NCBI GenBank assembly: GCA_032622095.1
Contig: CP136066.1
Location: 186,780,716-186,844,715, forward strand
Length of the DNA stretch: 64,000 nt
Direction of reading: 5' to 3'
Source of the DNA: Siphonodentalium dalli
Taxonomy: Eukaryota; Mollusca; Scaphopoda; Gadilida; Siphonodentaliidae
A program made the translations under genes and the position numbers. Of this stretch, positions 22,490 through 33,917 are shown one piece after another. Every line of letters starts with the position of its first letter. Positions within the stretch are counted from its first letter, which is position 1. The notes under the pieces were generated by a model. That model was not told the DNA's origin and did no database searches. It saw nothing but the letters and a program-made list of their open reading frames with translations.

Positions 22490-22904
22490 AATGGGCCCAC
22501 AACCAGACCATTGGAAGCGCCAAACACAGTTTCGAGTATAGCCCGTACATTCTATATTGGAATAAATGAAATATTGCAGACCAATCTATGTTATAGACAG
22601 TGGCAGTACTTTCCGTATAAACAACACTATATGATAACAGCCGGTCAACCATGGTTTACCATGCTCTACTCTTGTAAAATGTCGTAAAGTCAGGTTAACA
22701 ATTATATACTCTGGTAAAACCCATGTAACACCCATGTAAAAAGGACACATATTGTAAATGTGAATGACACTGTAGCTCAACATTGGAAGGAGTTTTTTTT
22801 GCTGAGCAATGAATAGTATGACAAAGAAGAACGGAAAGTCAAAACGTTATATAGTAAAGGGCTTGTATTGTGTATAGGTAATTATTTTCATTTTAAACAC
22901 TTCA
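22490..22904. other. Intergenic, no feature seen
   Basis: Distal upstream DNA between the divergent ELC promoters. No repeat or gene recognised. Confidence 0.4.
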
Positions 22905-23830
22905 CCAATAAATGTGGGCTGCAGGGCGTGCCAATGGATTCAATTTGAAATACAAGATGGCAGCCATGTTTTATAACGAATTTCGGAAATAATCGATAGC
23001 TCCCATCTTGAGGTCACCCCGATGATCCATTTGGCATTTGGTGACGATCGGATGAGGCTGTGGACTGTATGGTATGTGTCGAAGGATTTAGTCATATACA
23101 AAGAGTCATATCATAGATGGCTCAAAAGATCCATAACAAGTTTGTTGATGATCGAATTAGGGATATGGTTTGCAGGGTGCCAAAGGATTTAGTCATGCAA
23201 AGAGTAAAATCCAAGATGGCTGTCGGCGGCCATGTTTTTCATCGAAAATTGTTCAAATTCGATGGCTCCCATCTAGAGGTGATTCTAATCATGCCTGTAG
23301 ATTTACAAAATATTTCTTCGATATATGCAGGCTGCAGGGTGTGCCGATGGATACAAATCTGAAAACAAAGATGGCTACTGACGGCCATGTTTTTCTACGA
23401 ATTTCAGAAATAATCATTGCTCCCATCTGGAGTTTATACTCCGAAGATCTGTATGAAGTTCGGTGACAATAGGATGAGGGACGTGGCCTATAGGGTGGGC
23501 CAAAGGATTTATTAATGCAAAGAGTAAAATCCAAGATGGCTGTCAGCGGCCATGTTTTTCATCGAAAATTCGATGGCTCTCATCTAGAGGTGATTCTAAA
23601 CACGCATGTACATTTTCAAAACATTTATCCTATAAATACAGGCTATAGGGTGAGCAAATGTAGTCAAATTTGAAATCCCAAATGGCTTCTGTCGGTCATT
23701 TTTAACGAAATTAGGAAAATAAATCGATGGCTCACATCTAGATGTCACCCGAAGATCCTTATGAAGATGATCAGATGATGGGTGCGGCCTTCAGGGTGAG
23801 CCAAAGGAAATTGTTGACGAACGAACATAC
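22905..23830 (+). repeat. Diverged tandem block, ~5 units of 150-250 bp
   Basis: Units are marked by AAGATGGC...GGCCATGTTTTTC...GATGGCTCCCATCT at about 22961, 23213, 23369, 23533 and 23682, with GGCTGCAGGGTG and CCAAAGGATTTA between them. The repeat lies between the two ELC promoters. No coding content is supported; open frames here follow the repeat. Confidence 0.75.
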
Positions 23831-24530
23831 ACGGACGACGGACGCCAACCCACGACAAGAGCTCAAGCTTGACTTTGTCAAGTTGAGCTAAACAATACAA
23901 AATGACATAAGAAATCCGACTATTTCCCAAAGCTACAACTTGACCAGGCTTTTCTGTTAAAATAACGCAGAAGGATAACGAACTACGGGCAAGCAAACTA
24001 CGTCACGGCACAATTTTTAGAGTGTAGAGTGTATCATAACATTCTGTATTCTGACAGCATATATCAGAAAACAAAATAAACCATTCGAACTTCTATAGAG
24101 CGGCTTATTATTCTGTGGGTGAGAATCCGATTAATCCGATTTATATTTTGTTGGAAATGTAACAAATTGGATGTACTCGTCGCCATACACATTACTATGT
24201 CATGGGCCTTTATAAGAAATTACAGTCCAATTTGACATCATATAACTATCACTGGTATGTTTATATACGGTACCAGAAAATAATAAGATGACATAATGAC
24301 TCCATTAATAGGACGTTCTCGTGTCTGATATCGACCTTTGAGGAAGTCTCTGAGCGACTCTGATAAAGAGCGTCCATGATTTAGTTTTCAAAAACAAAAA
24401 CAAAAACAAAAAACAACATATAATAAAGAGCGTTTTAAATTATGACCGTACATGTGTCTTTTTTGTATGTGTGGATTTGTGCGATGTATGTGCCATACAA
24501 ATGATGGCGATTGAAAGTATTTTCTTTTTT
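23831..24530. other. Intergenic, minor repeats
   Basis: Contains a (CAAAAA)-rich tract near 24390-24415 and ATAAAGAGCG motifs at 24363 and 24424 like those inside MITE family 1. Nothing else recognised. Confidence 0.4.
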
Positions 24531-25010
24531 ATTACATGATCCGACTCTTATTCCATTCATTAAAGCCGTCTATAATAACCATACACAACGGTCATTGTAT
24601 CACAGGAAATAGTGCCATGCATGTGCACCTAAATGTATTATTGTTGCGCAAACGTTACGTTGACTTCCGGTTTGTCATCTGTTTACACCACTGCGTATGC
24701 CAAATCGATGTTTGTGATTATTGTTGATTTAGTTTTAACAAATAGTTAATTAAATTTAAACCATTAATTAGTCAATACGTATTATTTCTTTACGCGGGTA
24801 AACGACGCATGCATAGTTACGCGAAACGTTATCACAGGGTTTATATAGAAGCCGTTGTTAGTTTCACGTCCCACTGATTGATTTATGTATTTTTATGGAG
24901 GTTTTGGATCAATTAATAAATAGAATTTACAACTCGTCCCCAGTTTATAGCGAGATTTACAATATTTGTCCAGTAAATTAGGTCTGGATCTCGACAAAGG
25001 CTATAGCCGA
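24531..25010 (+). repeat. Interspersed repeat family 'ACGCGGG', full copy
   Basis: The most continuous copy in the window. It runs from the TTATTCCATTCATTAAA region through TGACTTCCGGTTTGTCATCT, TTTCTTTACGCGGGTAAACG and GTTTCACGTCCCACTG to ACAACTCGTCCCCAGTTTAT. Related copies occur at 12570-13680, 26800-27260 (inverted) and 36725-37060. No protein is encoded, so it may be a SINE or MITE relic. Confidence 0.65.
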
Positions 25011-25859
25011 GTTGTAGATCTTCTATTCTTCTGTCTGGTAAGCCGAACATTTCTAACTGATAGTTTGCCTAAATTAGTGTCAAATCGGACCGCAGATCAG
25101 TGTAATCTACGGAGGACATTAATTCCCACCACTTCTATATAGTGCACGCTCTTAGCCGATTCGCTTATGGGTGAAGTATATACAGTCTTGTCAAGCTAAT
25201 ATCATGAATAAAGATGGATCGAATCCACCACGTGTCTCTATAAAACGATTTACACTTTTCAAGATTCATATCTGTATAATAGTAATTTCTCACGTTTGTC
25301 CTCGTTCCGGAGATAAATATAGGTATATAACATATACACGATATACTAAATTAAGGTTTGTTTACCATGAAAATGTTTAATTACGAGTGTCTTAGAAATT
25401 CATCGCCTGATGCAAACGCTGTTTATTTCACCATGTATATACCACTAAAAGATGTGGCTTTCTTTAATGTTTTACGACGAAGACCAGAATGACACCCTTT
25501 GGTTTCTATGACACCGATGGGACTTTCTGAGTCATACAGCTCGTATATATATATTGTAATTAGTTCATGTATACAATTTTGTATTTATATATCGAGCTTT
25601 ATTTTGATAATCTCAACGTGGCAAAAGCGACAAATTGCTAGGTTAGATCTGCAACCTGAAGGTTTTTAATCCGTGCAACACACATAGTATATATTATGAT
25701 GGTCACTCCTCATGCTGAAATATCGAAACCGTGAACGAGTGCCACCCAGCAGGTTTGGTACCTGGTATGGGTTCCGTTGGAATAATCTCAGTTCCATACC
25801 ATGCAACATAATCATCATACATGAACATGCTTTACGAAACGTCTGCCATGATTGTGTAA
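25011..25859. other. Intergenic, no gene seen
   Basis: Upstream DNA of the plus ELC gene. Frames of about 60-70 codons have no recognisable motifs. Confidence 0.4.
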
Positions 25860-26027
25860 ACTCTGCCCGCGTAGATTTGCGTAAGTCTTAACAATATGCC
25901 AATCGTGCTGGGCCATGAGATTGTGGAGATGGTGCACAACCCCGGTCGCCACATGGTGCATATATAGTGTGCTTATCTGGATCTGGTATTACCATGATCG
26001 CCCCCCGTGGTCCCGTTCATGAAAGCG
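25860..26027 (+). promoter_or_regulatory. Conserved proximal promoter, plus ELC
   Basis: Counterpart of the block upstream of the minus gene. It has TTGCGTAA (25877-25884) in GATTTGCGTAAGTCTTAACA, GAGATTGTGGAGATGG, CAACCCCGGTCGCC, ATGGTGCA and GGTATTACCATGATC. TTGCGTAA fits a C/EBP-type half-palindrome, where the minus gene has the full TTACGTAA palindrome. Factor identity is inference. Confidence 0.6.
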
Positions 26028-26060
26028 TATATAAACTGGAAAGGTTTACATGGGTCAGTA
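26028..26060 (+). promoter_or_regulatory. Core promoter of plus ELC gene
   Basis: TATATAAA (26028-26035) followed by initiator-like TCAGTA (26055-26060) with standard spacing. The likely start is the A at 26057. The 5' UTR is about 69 nt and ends at the ATG at 26126. Confidence 0.85.
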
Positions 26061-26125
26061 CACTTCCACAGTCCATTCATTCCACCACGACAAGAAACAG
26101 TCTTCCTCCGCAGAATAGAATCAAA

Positions 26126-26128
26126 ATG
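26126..26128 (+). CDS. Plus ELC exon 1 (start codon only)
   Basis: ATG directly followed by a GTTAGT donor. The next coding sequence is the 31-nt exon at 26643. Position and context match the minus gene exactly. Confidence 0.88.
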
Positions 26129-26642
26129 GTTAGTATACCAACTCTTCTTTCTCGTTGTTGACTTTGTGTTATTGAAATGTTGTGAATGTTCAAGGGGCAA
26201 AAACAATCGAGTGGTCAAAGCGTAACTGTTACAGGCCAATCCGAGAACATTAAGATAGTCAAGCAATGTTTTCGGGTTCCATTGCTTGTATGTAAGAGAA
26301 ACTTCAGTAGAGATTTTTCACAAAAAACGAAAATCTGTCCCTATTCATCCCATTTACGGTAAACTATAGAGAAATTAACATGGTACAAGTTTTATAATTA
26401 TATATTGCCCAATGTGGTGTAAATGGAATTTACGACAGTTGAAAATTTCCTCTGATCCGAAGAGGGGGTGCAATTGAACATTCATACTTGGACCCTCTCA
26501 ATTTGGATACCCCTTGAACGCAGATTCTCCGACTCTACCCAAAACGAGGTCCAAAATTCGCCGTGACTACATCTTATTGTTTATCCTGTCCGGTCTTAAA
26601 ACAACACATTCCTAAAATTATATTTTCCTCTCTATTTTTCAG

Positions 26643-26673
26643 TCTTCCGGATTATCAAAAACCGACATCGAAG
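26643..26673 (+). CDS. Plus ELC exon 2
   Basis: 31 nt with TTTTTCAG acceptor and GTAAGT donor. Encodes SSGLSKTDIE plus one base. Confidence 0.94.
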
Positions 26674-28180
26674 GTAAGTTTAACAATTACATATTGACTA
26701 ACATCTGCTATCAATAAGCGCATATCCCCATATATTATATGCATGATGTATTCATTTAGCGAATGCAGTTTATATAGAGGATCTACAACGAATCCCCAGT
26801 TTATAGCGAAATTTACAGAACGAGTACAGTAAATTAGGCTAGGCGAGGTCCAGACTTAAATTACTGGACGAGTTTTGTAAATTACGCTATAAACTGGGGA
26901 CGGGTTGTAGATTCTATTTGTTACTTAATAAAAATCCACGATAAGACACACTTAAATCAATTAATGCGACGTGAGATTAACAGCGGCTTCTATTAGGCAT
27001 GCGATGATGTTTCACGTTACTATGCGTTGTTTGCCCGCGTAAAGAAATAGTCTCAGATAAATAAGACTCTTTGACGTAATTAATGGCTTAAATTTAATGA
27101 AATATTTATTCAAACTAAATCAATAATAGTCACTAACATAGATTTAGCATATGGAATGTAAACAGACGACAAGCCGAAAGTCAAAGGTCAAGTTTGCGCA
27201 ACAATATTACAATTGGGTACACCTGGCACTATTATCCTTATTATATCATTATTATAGAATGGGTTTAATGAATCGAATAAGGGTAGGATCATGTACATGT
27301 ATATCATAAATTTATTTAGTGAATATATTTTATATTTATTTAACGACACAATGGCGCATATTGAACATGGGACACTTTAAATATCCACAGTCAAAAATTT
27401 GAATCGATATTAGTCAAAACTTTCCTTCGGTAATATTAAGCTTAGCAGACATAGTACAAATAATATTGCAATCACCGTTATATTTGTATGGCACATGTCC
27501 ACGTGCATCGCGAAAATTTACAAAAGCGTCCAAATGTTACCGGTACGTTGAAAGCAAGTGCAGCCGATCGTGATTAAGAACGTTCTTTATTATTTATCTA
27601 CTGCTTTTGGGAAACGAAACAACAAGATAATCAATAACAGAGGCAGTCTCTGTCAAATACAGTCGCTCTATTTACGATACTAATTGGGGAACTTTCTAAA
27701 TTAAATTACGCGTAAACCAGCGTAAACGGATGCCCGCTGCAAATTATAGAAGGTGCCGGAATCGGCCTACTCGCCCCAGAGCTAACTCGCCCCAATCGTC
27801 GTGTGCCAACTCGGAATAGAAGGCCGGCTCGGAATAAAAGATGTATACGGGGTGTTATATGGCGTTTGGTCCGTTGTTTCTCAATGAACATTATTGAAAT
27901 TTGGTGTATATGTCCGGGCTGGGACATGGAATACAATAACGTTTGAATTGTTTTTAAATTTACAAATGTGTTGATTTTATTCAACTTTTTCGTTCTGAAA
28001 CACACTATACTCGTCATGTCCATATCTAGTATTACTTAGAAATTTCAGCTTTCCAGATTCATAATCGCTCCATTGACTGTAACAGATGAAATTATCCCCC
28101 TCTTCGGATCGAGTGTCATTGAAACTTTATTTTGTTAGACTGCCTGTAGTCATTGATTATATGTGGAAATAATCTGTATT
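26674..28180. other. ELC intron 2 (plus copy), proximal part
   Basis: Positions 26800-27260 hold an inverted copy of the ACGCGGG repeat family, with a local inverted duplication of the ACTCGTCCCCAGTTTATAGC segment around 26790-26920. Positions 27750-27850 contain short ACTCGCCCC/ACTCGGAATA repeats. No gene recognised. Confidence 0.5.
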
Positions 28181-28924
28181 AAGATGTAGCACTGTTTTAT
28201 TTTATATTTACATGTAGTGCTGTTTTTTATACAACAATTCCACCCAGGCTTCTCAACGGTACGCAGTACCGGTACCGCGTACTCGGGCATTTTTTTGCGG
28301 TAACGGTGCTGGTGTGCAGATCCGCCGGTACTGTGGTTGCATATATGCACGTTCTTAGATCAGCAGGCTGTCTGGCAAAACTTTAAACTACACGCGATGC
28401 ACATCGATCGTGATTGTATTCATGGCGTGAGAGGTCGGTCACGGAAGGGTGGTTCCTGGTTTTTATGTGTCTATTATAACTCTTCAATGGTTGAATTCCA
28501 ATTCTTTGAAAGCACGGCCTTGTGATATTGTTTTAATCTTCAAAGATTATTTTGTGTTGGGAACTTGTGATTGCAACTTATGTTTTTGCCTTTATTTTTG
28601 CCCAGTTGTGGCAATTATACACTAAACCCAGTTACAATTTATTATCATTTATTCACCAACGACCCCACCCACAAGTATGGCCCACACGTTTTGATTAATC
28701 ACATACACACGTACCCGTTCACATGTCATATCAGTTTGCATATACAAGGTAGACCATTTTGAATTTAAATGGGTCTCATGGAACCTCCAGTTATATAATA
28801 AAATCGGGAACGAAATTCATGCAGTACGTACGTTATTTAAACGTTTTATCCAAATAGGCCGATACGCGGACAGATATGCATAGTGATCCAACCCGTTATA
28901 TGAAAGTGTCGCCCCTCCCCTAAA
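28181..28924. other. Intron 2, no gene seen
   Basis: Contains GGTACCG-rich sequence at 28250-28330. No recognised protein or repeat. Confidence 0.35.
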
Positions 28925-29215
28925 CCAAGAATACCAGTTAACAGAGGGTGAATATACTGAATAGCATGAAGTTAACAGGGGTGAATACTGAATGTCAGTT
29001 AACAGAGGGGTTGAATACTGAATACCAGTTAACATAGGTGAATATACTGAATACCATGCAGTTAACAGGGGGTGAATACTGACTGCCAGTTAACAGAGGG
29101 GTGAATACTTAATACCAGTCAACAGAAGGGTGAATACCAGTTAATATCAGTTAACAGAGGGGGTGAATACTGAATAGCAGTTAACCGAGGGGTGAATACT
29201 AAATACCAGTTAAGA
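28925..29215 (+). repeat. ~36-bp tandem repeat, ~8 copies
   Basis: Variants of CCAGTTAACAGAGGGGTGAA followed by TACTGAATA. Unit length wanders between about 29 and 38 bp. Confidence 0.85.
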
Positions 29216-29284
29216 ACATATGCGAGAACACATATCTCATATATCAACTTACCATACATTTGCATAAATGTTCTCAATAGTAAT

Positions 29285-29809
29285 CAGGGACTTGGCTAGA
29301 GGGTCACTATTTGGGTTTCGACTGGTCATGCACTGGGAGGGATCTTGACCCACTGGTTGACCATAGCTTGGCCCCGTGGGAGAAATAATTTCAAATCCAA
29401 ACATGAAAACTGCAACATCCAGCTCCCGGCAAATTCAGCCATCGATTTGTTTCTTTTTTAAGTTGGTTGGAAGTTTTTTTTATTAGTTTTCAATCTTGAA
29501 TACTGGAAAATCCTAGAATCTAGTCTGGCCTCAGGCTCTCCAAGTGTTGAAATTTTGCTAACTGATACTACCCCCCCCCCCCTCCCCACCCACCCAAGGT
29601 AGGAATATTTCCAACTATTGGCCATTGGCCATTTATGTCCAACATTTTGACCACAATAGGAAAATATGCGACTGTTGAGCTGAAGACAACAAATACCCAA
29701 CTAAATAATGGTTACTAATTAATGGTTACTAATTACTGGTTGGAAAATTAAAGCCATATGACAATATGTTTTGCCAAATTATTTTAGCAATTGCCAATTG
29801 CTATCCCTG
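29285..29809 (+). mobile_element. hAT-like element, possible diverged copy
   Basis: Left end CAGGGACTTGGCTAGAGGGT; a possible right end CTATCCCTG closes at 29809. The inside has GGTTGGAAGTTTTTT and TTTCCAACTATTGG as in the better element at 38 kb, plus a poly-C run near 29570. The flanking octamers do not match, so the boundaries are uncertain. Confidence 0.4.
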
Positions 29810-29954
29810 GTAGAATAATAAGTCTTATGTTTCGACACTCGCGGTTAAATTCTTGTTAAATTCATATATAGATTGTATCTGGGAGCGGGGGACATTGTAA
29901 GTTGTTAAAATTTGTACCCCAATACCGTTGTAATGAATTTACAATAAAATATGT

Positions 29955-30322
29955 TTAACCCTTTACCCAACAGAACGGCCCTGTGCCAATGCATTCTCTT
30001 ATATATGCGAGTCGACCATAGGTCGCCTCGCATATATAAGAGAATGCATTGGCTTAACACATATTAAAGAAAAAATGGTAAAAAGTGTTAAAAAAAAAGA
30101 ATTTTTTTTAGGCCAATGCATTCTCTTATATATGCGAGGCGACCTATGGTCGACTCGCATATATAAGAGAATGCATTGGCACAGGGCATAACTGTAACTA
30201 TCACAATGTGCTCAATGAGCCGGTTCCAATGATACCCATATTTCCATGGTTTTATTGAGACAGACCGAAGATAATTTAGGCTGTTAGGGCGTTTCTGGGC
30301 GTTCTGTTGGGTAAAGGGTTAA
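29955..30322. mobile_element. piggyBac-like MITE with nested double hairpin
   Basis: Flanked by TTAA (29955-29958 and 30319-30322). Perfect 19-bp terminal inverted repeat CCCTTTACCCAACAGAACG. A TTAA target and CCC terminus are the hallmarks of piggyBac-type elements. Inside, 29978-30053 is the exact reverse complement of 30112-30187, and each of these 76-base arms is itself a hairpin with a 27-bp stem. Nothing encodes a transposase. Located in intron 2 of the plus ELC gene. Confidence 0.88.
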
Positions 30323-30388
30323 AGTAAGACACTCGCGGTTTGAACGACTTTTGATATCGATAGCGATAGAAAAGCAGTTAGTTAATAA

Positions 30389-30865
30389 TTAAAGGTACTC
30401 AACCCGTAAAGAGGGTCCCCATCTCAACAGATTCCAACAACAACAATCCGATCAGAGGGTCCTATATTACTATTTCTTTGGCTTTGGGGGTAAAAAATAT
30501 TTGATTCGAGTCGAGGAACCCATCAAACAAAGCTCAGAGTTATTAGATATTGATTTTTCAAATTTGTTATGTTCTCGAGATGAGTACTAATATCTGCCGT
30601 AATCTGCTCTGGATGTGTACTCAAAATCTATTCAAACAGACAAGGATGAATAACTCTAAAATCAAGTGGTAATTTTAACGCAATTTTGCATGAGTTCTGG
30701 GCCAGATAGTATTCCCGATAATGAAAAATAATAGATTTCTAAAATCGATATCTAACAAATCTGAGCTTTGATGGGTGACTTCCTCGACTCGAATCAAATA
30801 TTTTTGACCCCCGAAGCCATTGAAATAGTAATTGAGAGGAGTTTTATCGGGTTGAGTACCTTTAA
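30389..30865. mobile_element. TTAA MITE family 2, copy 1
   Basis: Ends are TTAAAGGTACTCAACCCG and its exact reverse complement. Contains TTGATTCGAGTCGAGGAA and its complement near the other end, so the element is largely palindromic. The TTAA ends are inferred to be the target duplication. Confidence 0.88.
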
Positions 30866-31328
30866 TAATTAATTATACTCGCATCTCTATTGTGGTTTAT
30901 CATACAACAATAAGCCAATCATCAAAGAATACAATGGTAGAAGGGTTTATCAGAAGGTTCATCAGACGGGCACATCACAGTAAGATTAGCAATCCCTCCA
31001 ACCATCAGTACTAATGCTATGAGATTAACTGCATGTTCATAGAGGTGTTAACTTTCCCTGCGGGAACAGTTTCACCCTATGTGTTGGTGTGAAAACTATA
31101 AAGTTGTGTCAAGTATGAAATTTCCAATAGTTTCGCTTGAAACTTTTTTTTATCAATATGGGGGGGGGGGGGGGGGGTAAGACACACACTCCACCGTCAT
31201 GTCGCACGCTCCTGATAATAAATGCCAAATATATATATATAGGAATCACGCTTACCATCTGAAAATGCCCTGAATCCCGCGTCCCAAACAAAAAAGGGGG
31301 TGACACCCTCTTATATGGTATTAGATGG

Positions 31329-31812
31329 ATGGGCATGTGTGCAAGCCCGATTTTAGTGTGCCTGTCATTTGCAGAATGACGTCCACAGAGTGTGAATTTA
31401 GTGACGCTACGCCACATATCGGGCTAGCATCACCAAATTCACCCACTGGGGACCTCGTTCTGATATATAGGCCTCATCTGCTATGGGAGACATAGACTCA
31501 GCTTGAAGTTCCCAAATGGTGAATATTGTGATATATATATACCCATTGGGAACTTTGATTATGCAATTGTCGTCTGCCAATTTGGGGATATAGATAAACT
31601 AAACTCAAAAAAGAAATAGAATGTGAAGAGGTTTCTATAGAAATTTGATAATAAAGAAACTTCCCAAACAAGATGAGGCCTAACTATGCAGAATGAGATC
31701 TCCAGAGTGTGAATTTGGTGATGTTAGCTTGCTATGCGAGATAGCGTCATTAATTCACCATCTGGGGACCTCGTTCTGCAAATGACAGACACACTAAACT
31801 CAGGCTTGCACG
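31329..31812. mobile_element. Foldback element with ~110-bp inverted arms
   Basis: TGCAAGCCCGATTTTAGTGT at 31331 is matched inverted by ACACTAAACTCAGGCTTGCA at 31790. Pairing continues through the TCATTTGCAGAA blocks and the CACTGGGGACCTCGTTCT-like segments. A second inverted pair surrounds AGGCCTCATCTG near 31467 and 31675. A poly-G run lies just upstream at 31160. Confidence 0.65.
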
Positions 31813-32873
31813 TGTGTGCTCATGAATTTCAGATTTTTACATGTATAAGAATTTTCAACAACTGTATTCATGTGGTGACGCAAATCATTTGATTCATTGC
31901 ACTCAAAGCACTCGGTACGCATATTGCACAATCATGCAGGTATGTGGGCATACCCATGCAGTGAAAACAAAAGTAGCTTACTCTGCATGTGGGTAAACAA
32001 AATACAGAGATATAATAAATATTACTACAAGCAGTAGGATACAATGTTCATTGAAAATGAAAACATCATCGCCACCTTACATTTTATCGATACAATTGGC
32101 GTGTAGTGAAAAACCTGAGGTTGTATTCCCGGATATGTTTTGTCTAATAAACCCTTCCAAGAAATGTATTCTCCCATTCAGTTAAAAAGAGTATAGATGG
32201 AATGCTCTATTATTCATTCGCAGGGGTGTTTTCATAGTATATGCGTGCAGAAGACGTGGTTTGCTATTCGGTCGATTGTATGCTGTTTGTTAAATTTGTT
32301 TATACATGTAGTGCCTGATTAATACCCTCGTAAACTATTCAATATGTATATACATGTAGGGAGAATGCATATAGCTGATGACGGATATGTATTACTGGGG
32401 ATAAGATATCATTTATTCATTATAGAAGACTCACAACACAGAGAGCGTTGTTATTATATGACCAGACGTGTGCGTATTTATAGCTCGCGTATTTAGTACT
32501 ATTTGTAGATATGTTGTAATATAACGGGAATTCCAAAGTATAACAACGTGTCTTGATTGGGGGTTTCAAGAAGCTGATATGTTACCTGTGTCCAATCAAT
32601 AAATATGTATAGTTCTCATCGATTTCTATATTTACACACTGGTTTTTCCCAGAAAGTACATGTTACCCACACGTGTTACCCAGAAGGAAATCCCACATTG
32701 CGCTTATCATGTGTACTCGTGTGTATTTTAGACGACGAATTTCTTAGAAAACCTATGCCGCCACTATATATATAACATAAACATTTCGATTTCAACCACA
32801 AATTTAAAACTCTCATATGCTTTATGACGAAAAATTGTTTTAACACTATGCTACTTGAGAAAGGCTGGAAATC
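31813..32873. other. Intron 2, upstream of the single-exon frame
   Basis: Positions 32175-32260 resemble the left half of the 18-kb TTAA MITE (GGAATGCTCTATTATTCATT). A TATATATATAAC stretch at 32765-32776 lies about 100 bases before the next reading frame and could be its TATA box. Otherwise unrecognised. Confidence 0.4.
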
Positions 32874-33374
32874 ATGAGTAACATTATTGAGCTCAGGCCT
32901 TCAGATATTAGGTATTCACAAAGAGACATAAGTGCCGTATTCGCTGACGGAAGAAGTATTCACGAAACGCTCCAGGACATCAAGACTGGAATATGTTCTG
33001 TGAACAGCTTGCCCAAAATACAAGTCGTCAAAAAAAATGAGAAATGGTTTTCTTGTGACAATAGGCGACTGTGGGTTTTCAAAGAACTTGAATCAATTGG
33101 TCACGTGAGCCGAATAGCAGTGAAGGTGAAGAAGAAAATTTGGTCGCAAAAATTCACTACGAAAAATGACGGGGTTTCCATACAAATAAGAGGCGGCCAG
33201 ACATTCACAGCAGAAGGACCTTATGTTTCAACAAGTGAAAGTGAAACTGATTCTGAAGACGAATTGGATTATGATCATATAAATTCGGATTATTTACAAA
33301 GAAATGACGAAAACAGACAGAATTATTCAGTTGGGTGGCTGGAACTATTTCTAAAAAGGTTTAGTCTGAACTGA
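32874..33374 (+). CDS. Single-exon gene, ParB-like motif protein, 166 aa
   Basis: Intact frame from ATG (AAATCATGAG context) to TGA. Residues 7-80 read like a family I know from invertebrate and microbial proteins: RPSDIRYSQRDISAVFADG, a Leu/Ile-rich helix (ETLQDIKTGI), LPKIQVVKK, then FSCDNRRLWVFKELE and a strand IAVKVKKK. Placing the DNRRL signature after a short beta strand recalls the ParB/sulfiredoxin-like fold. Catalysis is not claimed. The C-terminal third is acidic and Ser/Thr-rich (STSESETDSEDELDYDH), ending WLELFLKRFSLN. It lies inside intron 2 of the plus ELC gene on the same strand. It has no introns and no stops, so it is either a retrocopy or a member of an intronless family. 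The function is unknown. Confidence 0.65.
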   Translation: MSNIIELRPSDIRYSQRDISAVFADGRSIHETLQDIKTGICSVNSLPKIQVVKKNEKWFSCDNRRLWVFKELESIGHVSRIAVKVKKKIWSQKFTTKNDGVSIQIRGGQTFTAEGPYVSTSESETDSEDELDYDHINSDYLQRNDENRQNYSVGWLELFLKRFSLN

Positions 33375-33474
33375 TAAGAACATAAGATTGACAACTATTT
33401 ATCGATCGACAACAGTTACAATTTACCGTCCAGAATACACATCGTGATTTAAAATATTATTAAATTTGTTGACA

Positions 33475-33917
33475 TTAAAGGTACTCAATCCGATTCGATG
33501 GTCCCCATACCATCAGATTGCAACAACAACAAAGTTTTTTGAAATGTCGCTATAGTTATCAAAATTTATTAATTGTCCAAAAATAATGCTAACCACAGTC
33601 AACTATAGTATAAAATTGCACAAAACCTGTTATTTATCAACATTCTGTTCAACGAAATTTTGCCTGTTTGTCAAATATCTGACACAAAAAGTCATTGTTT
33701 TTAGAGTTATCCACCTCATCCGCAATTTGGTCAGAGAAATTCTTCTCGTCGACTGTTTACTGGGCCACTTTAAATTAATATAATAGATTTCAAACATCGA
33801 TATCTGATCACTCTGAGCTTTGATGGGTGGGTTCCTCGACTCGAATCAAATATTTTTTACAACCGAAACCAAAGAAATAGTAATTTAGGAGCGTCTGATC
33901 GGATTGAGTACCTTTAA
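33475..33917. mobile_element. TTAA MITE family 2, copy 2
   Basis: TTAAAGGTACTCAATCCGAT at the left and ATCGGATTGAGTACCTTTAA at the right, with TTAA flanks. It lies about 100 bp past the stop of the single-exon frame, so that transcript may end inside it. Confidence 0.88.

Noticed and set aside
29277-29817. 8-bp target duplication for the hAT-like copy at 29285
   Set aside because: Flanking octamers (ATAGTAAT and GTAGAATA) do not match.
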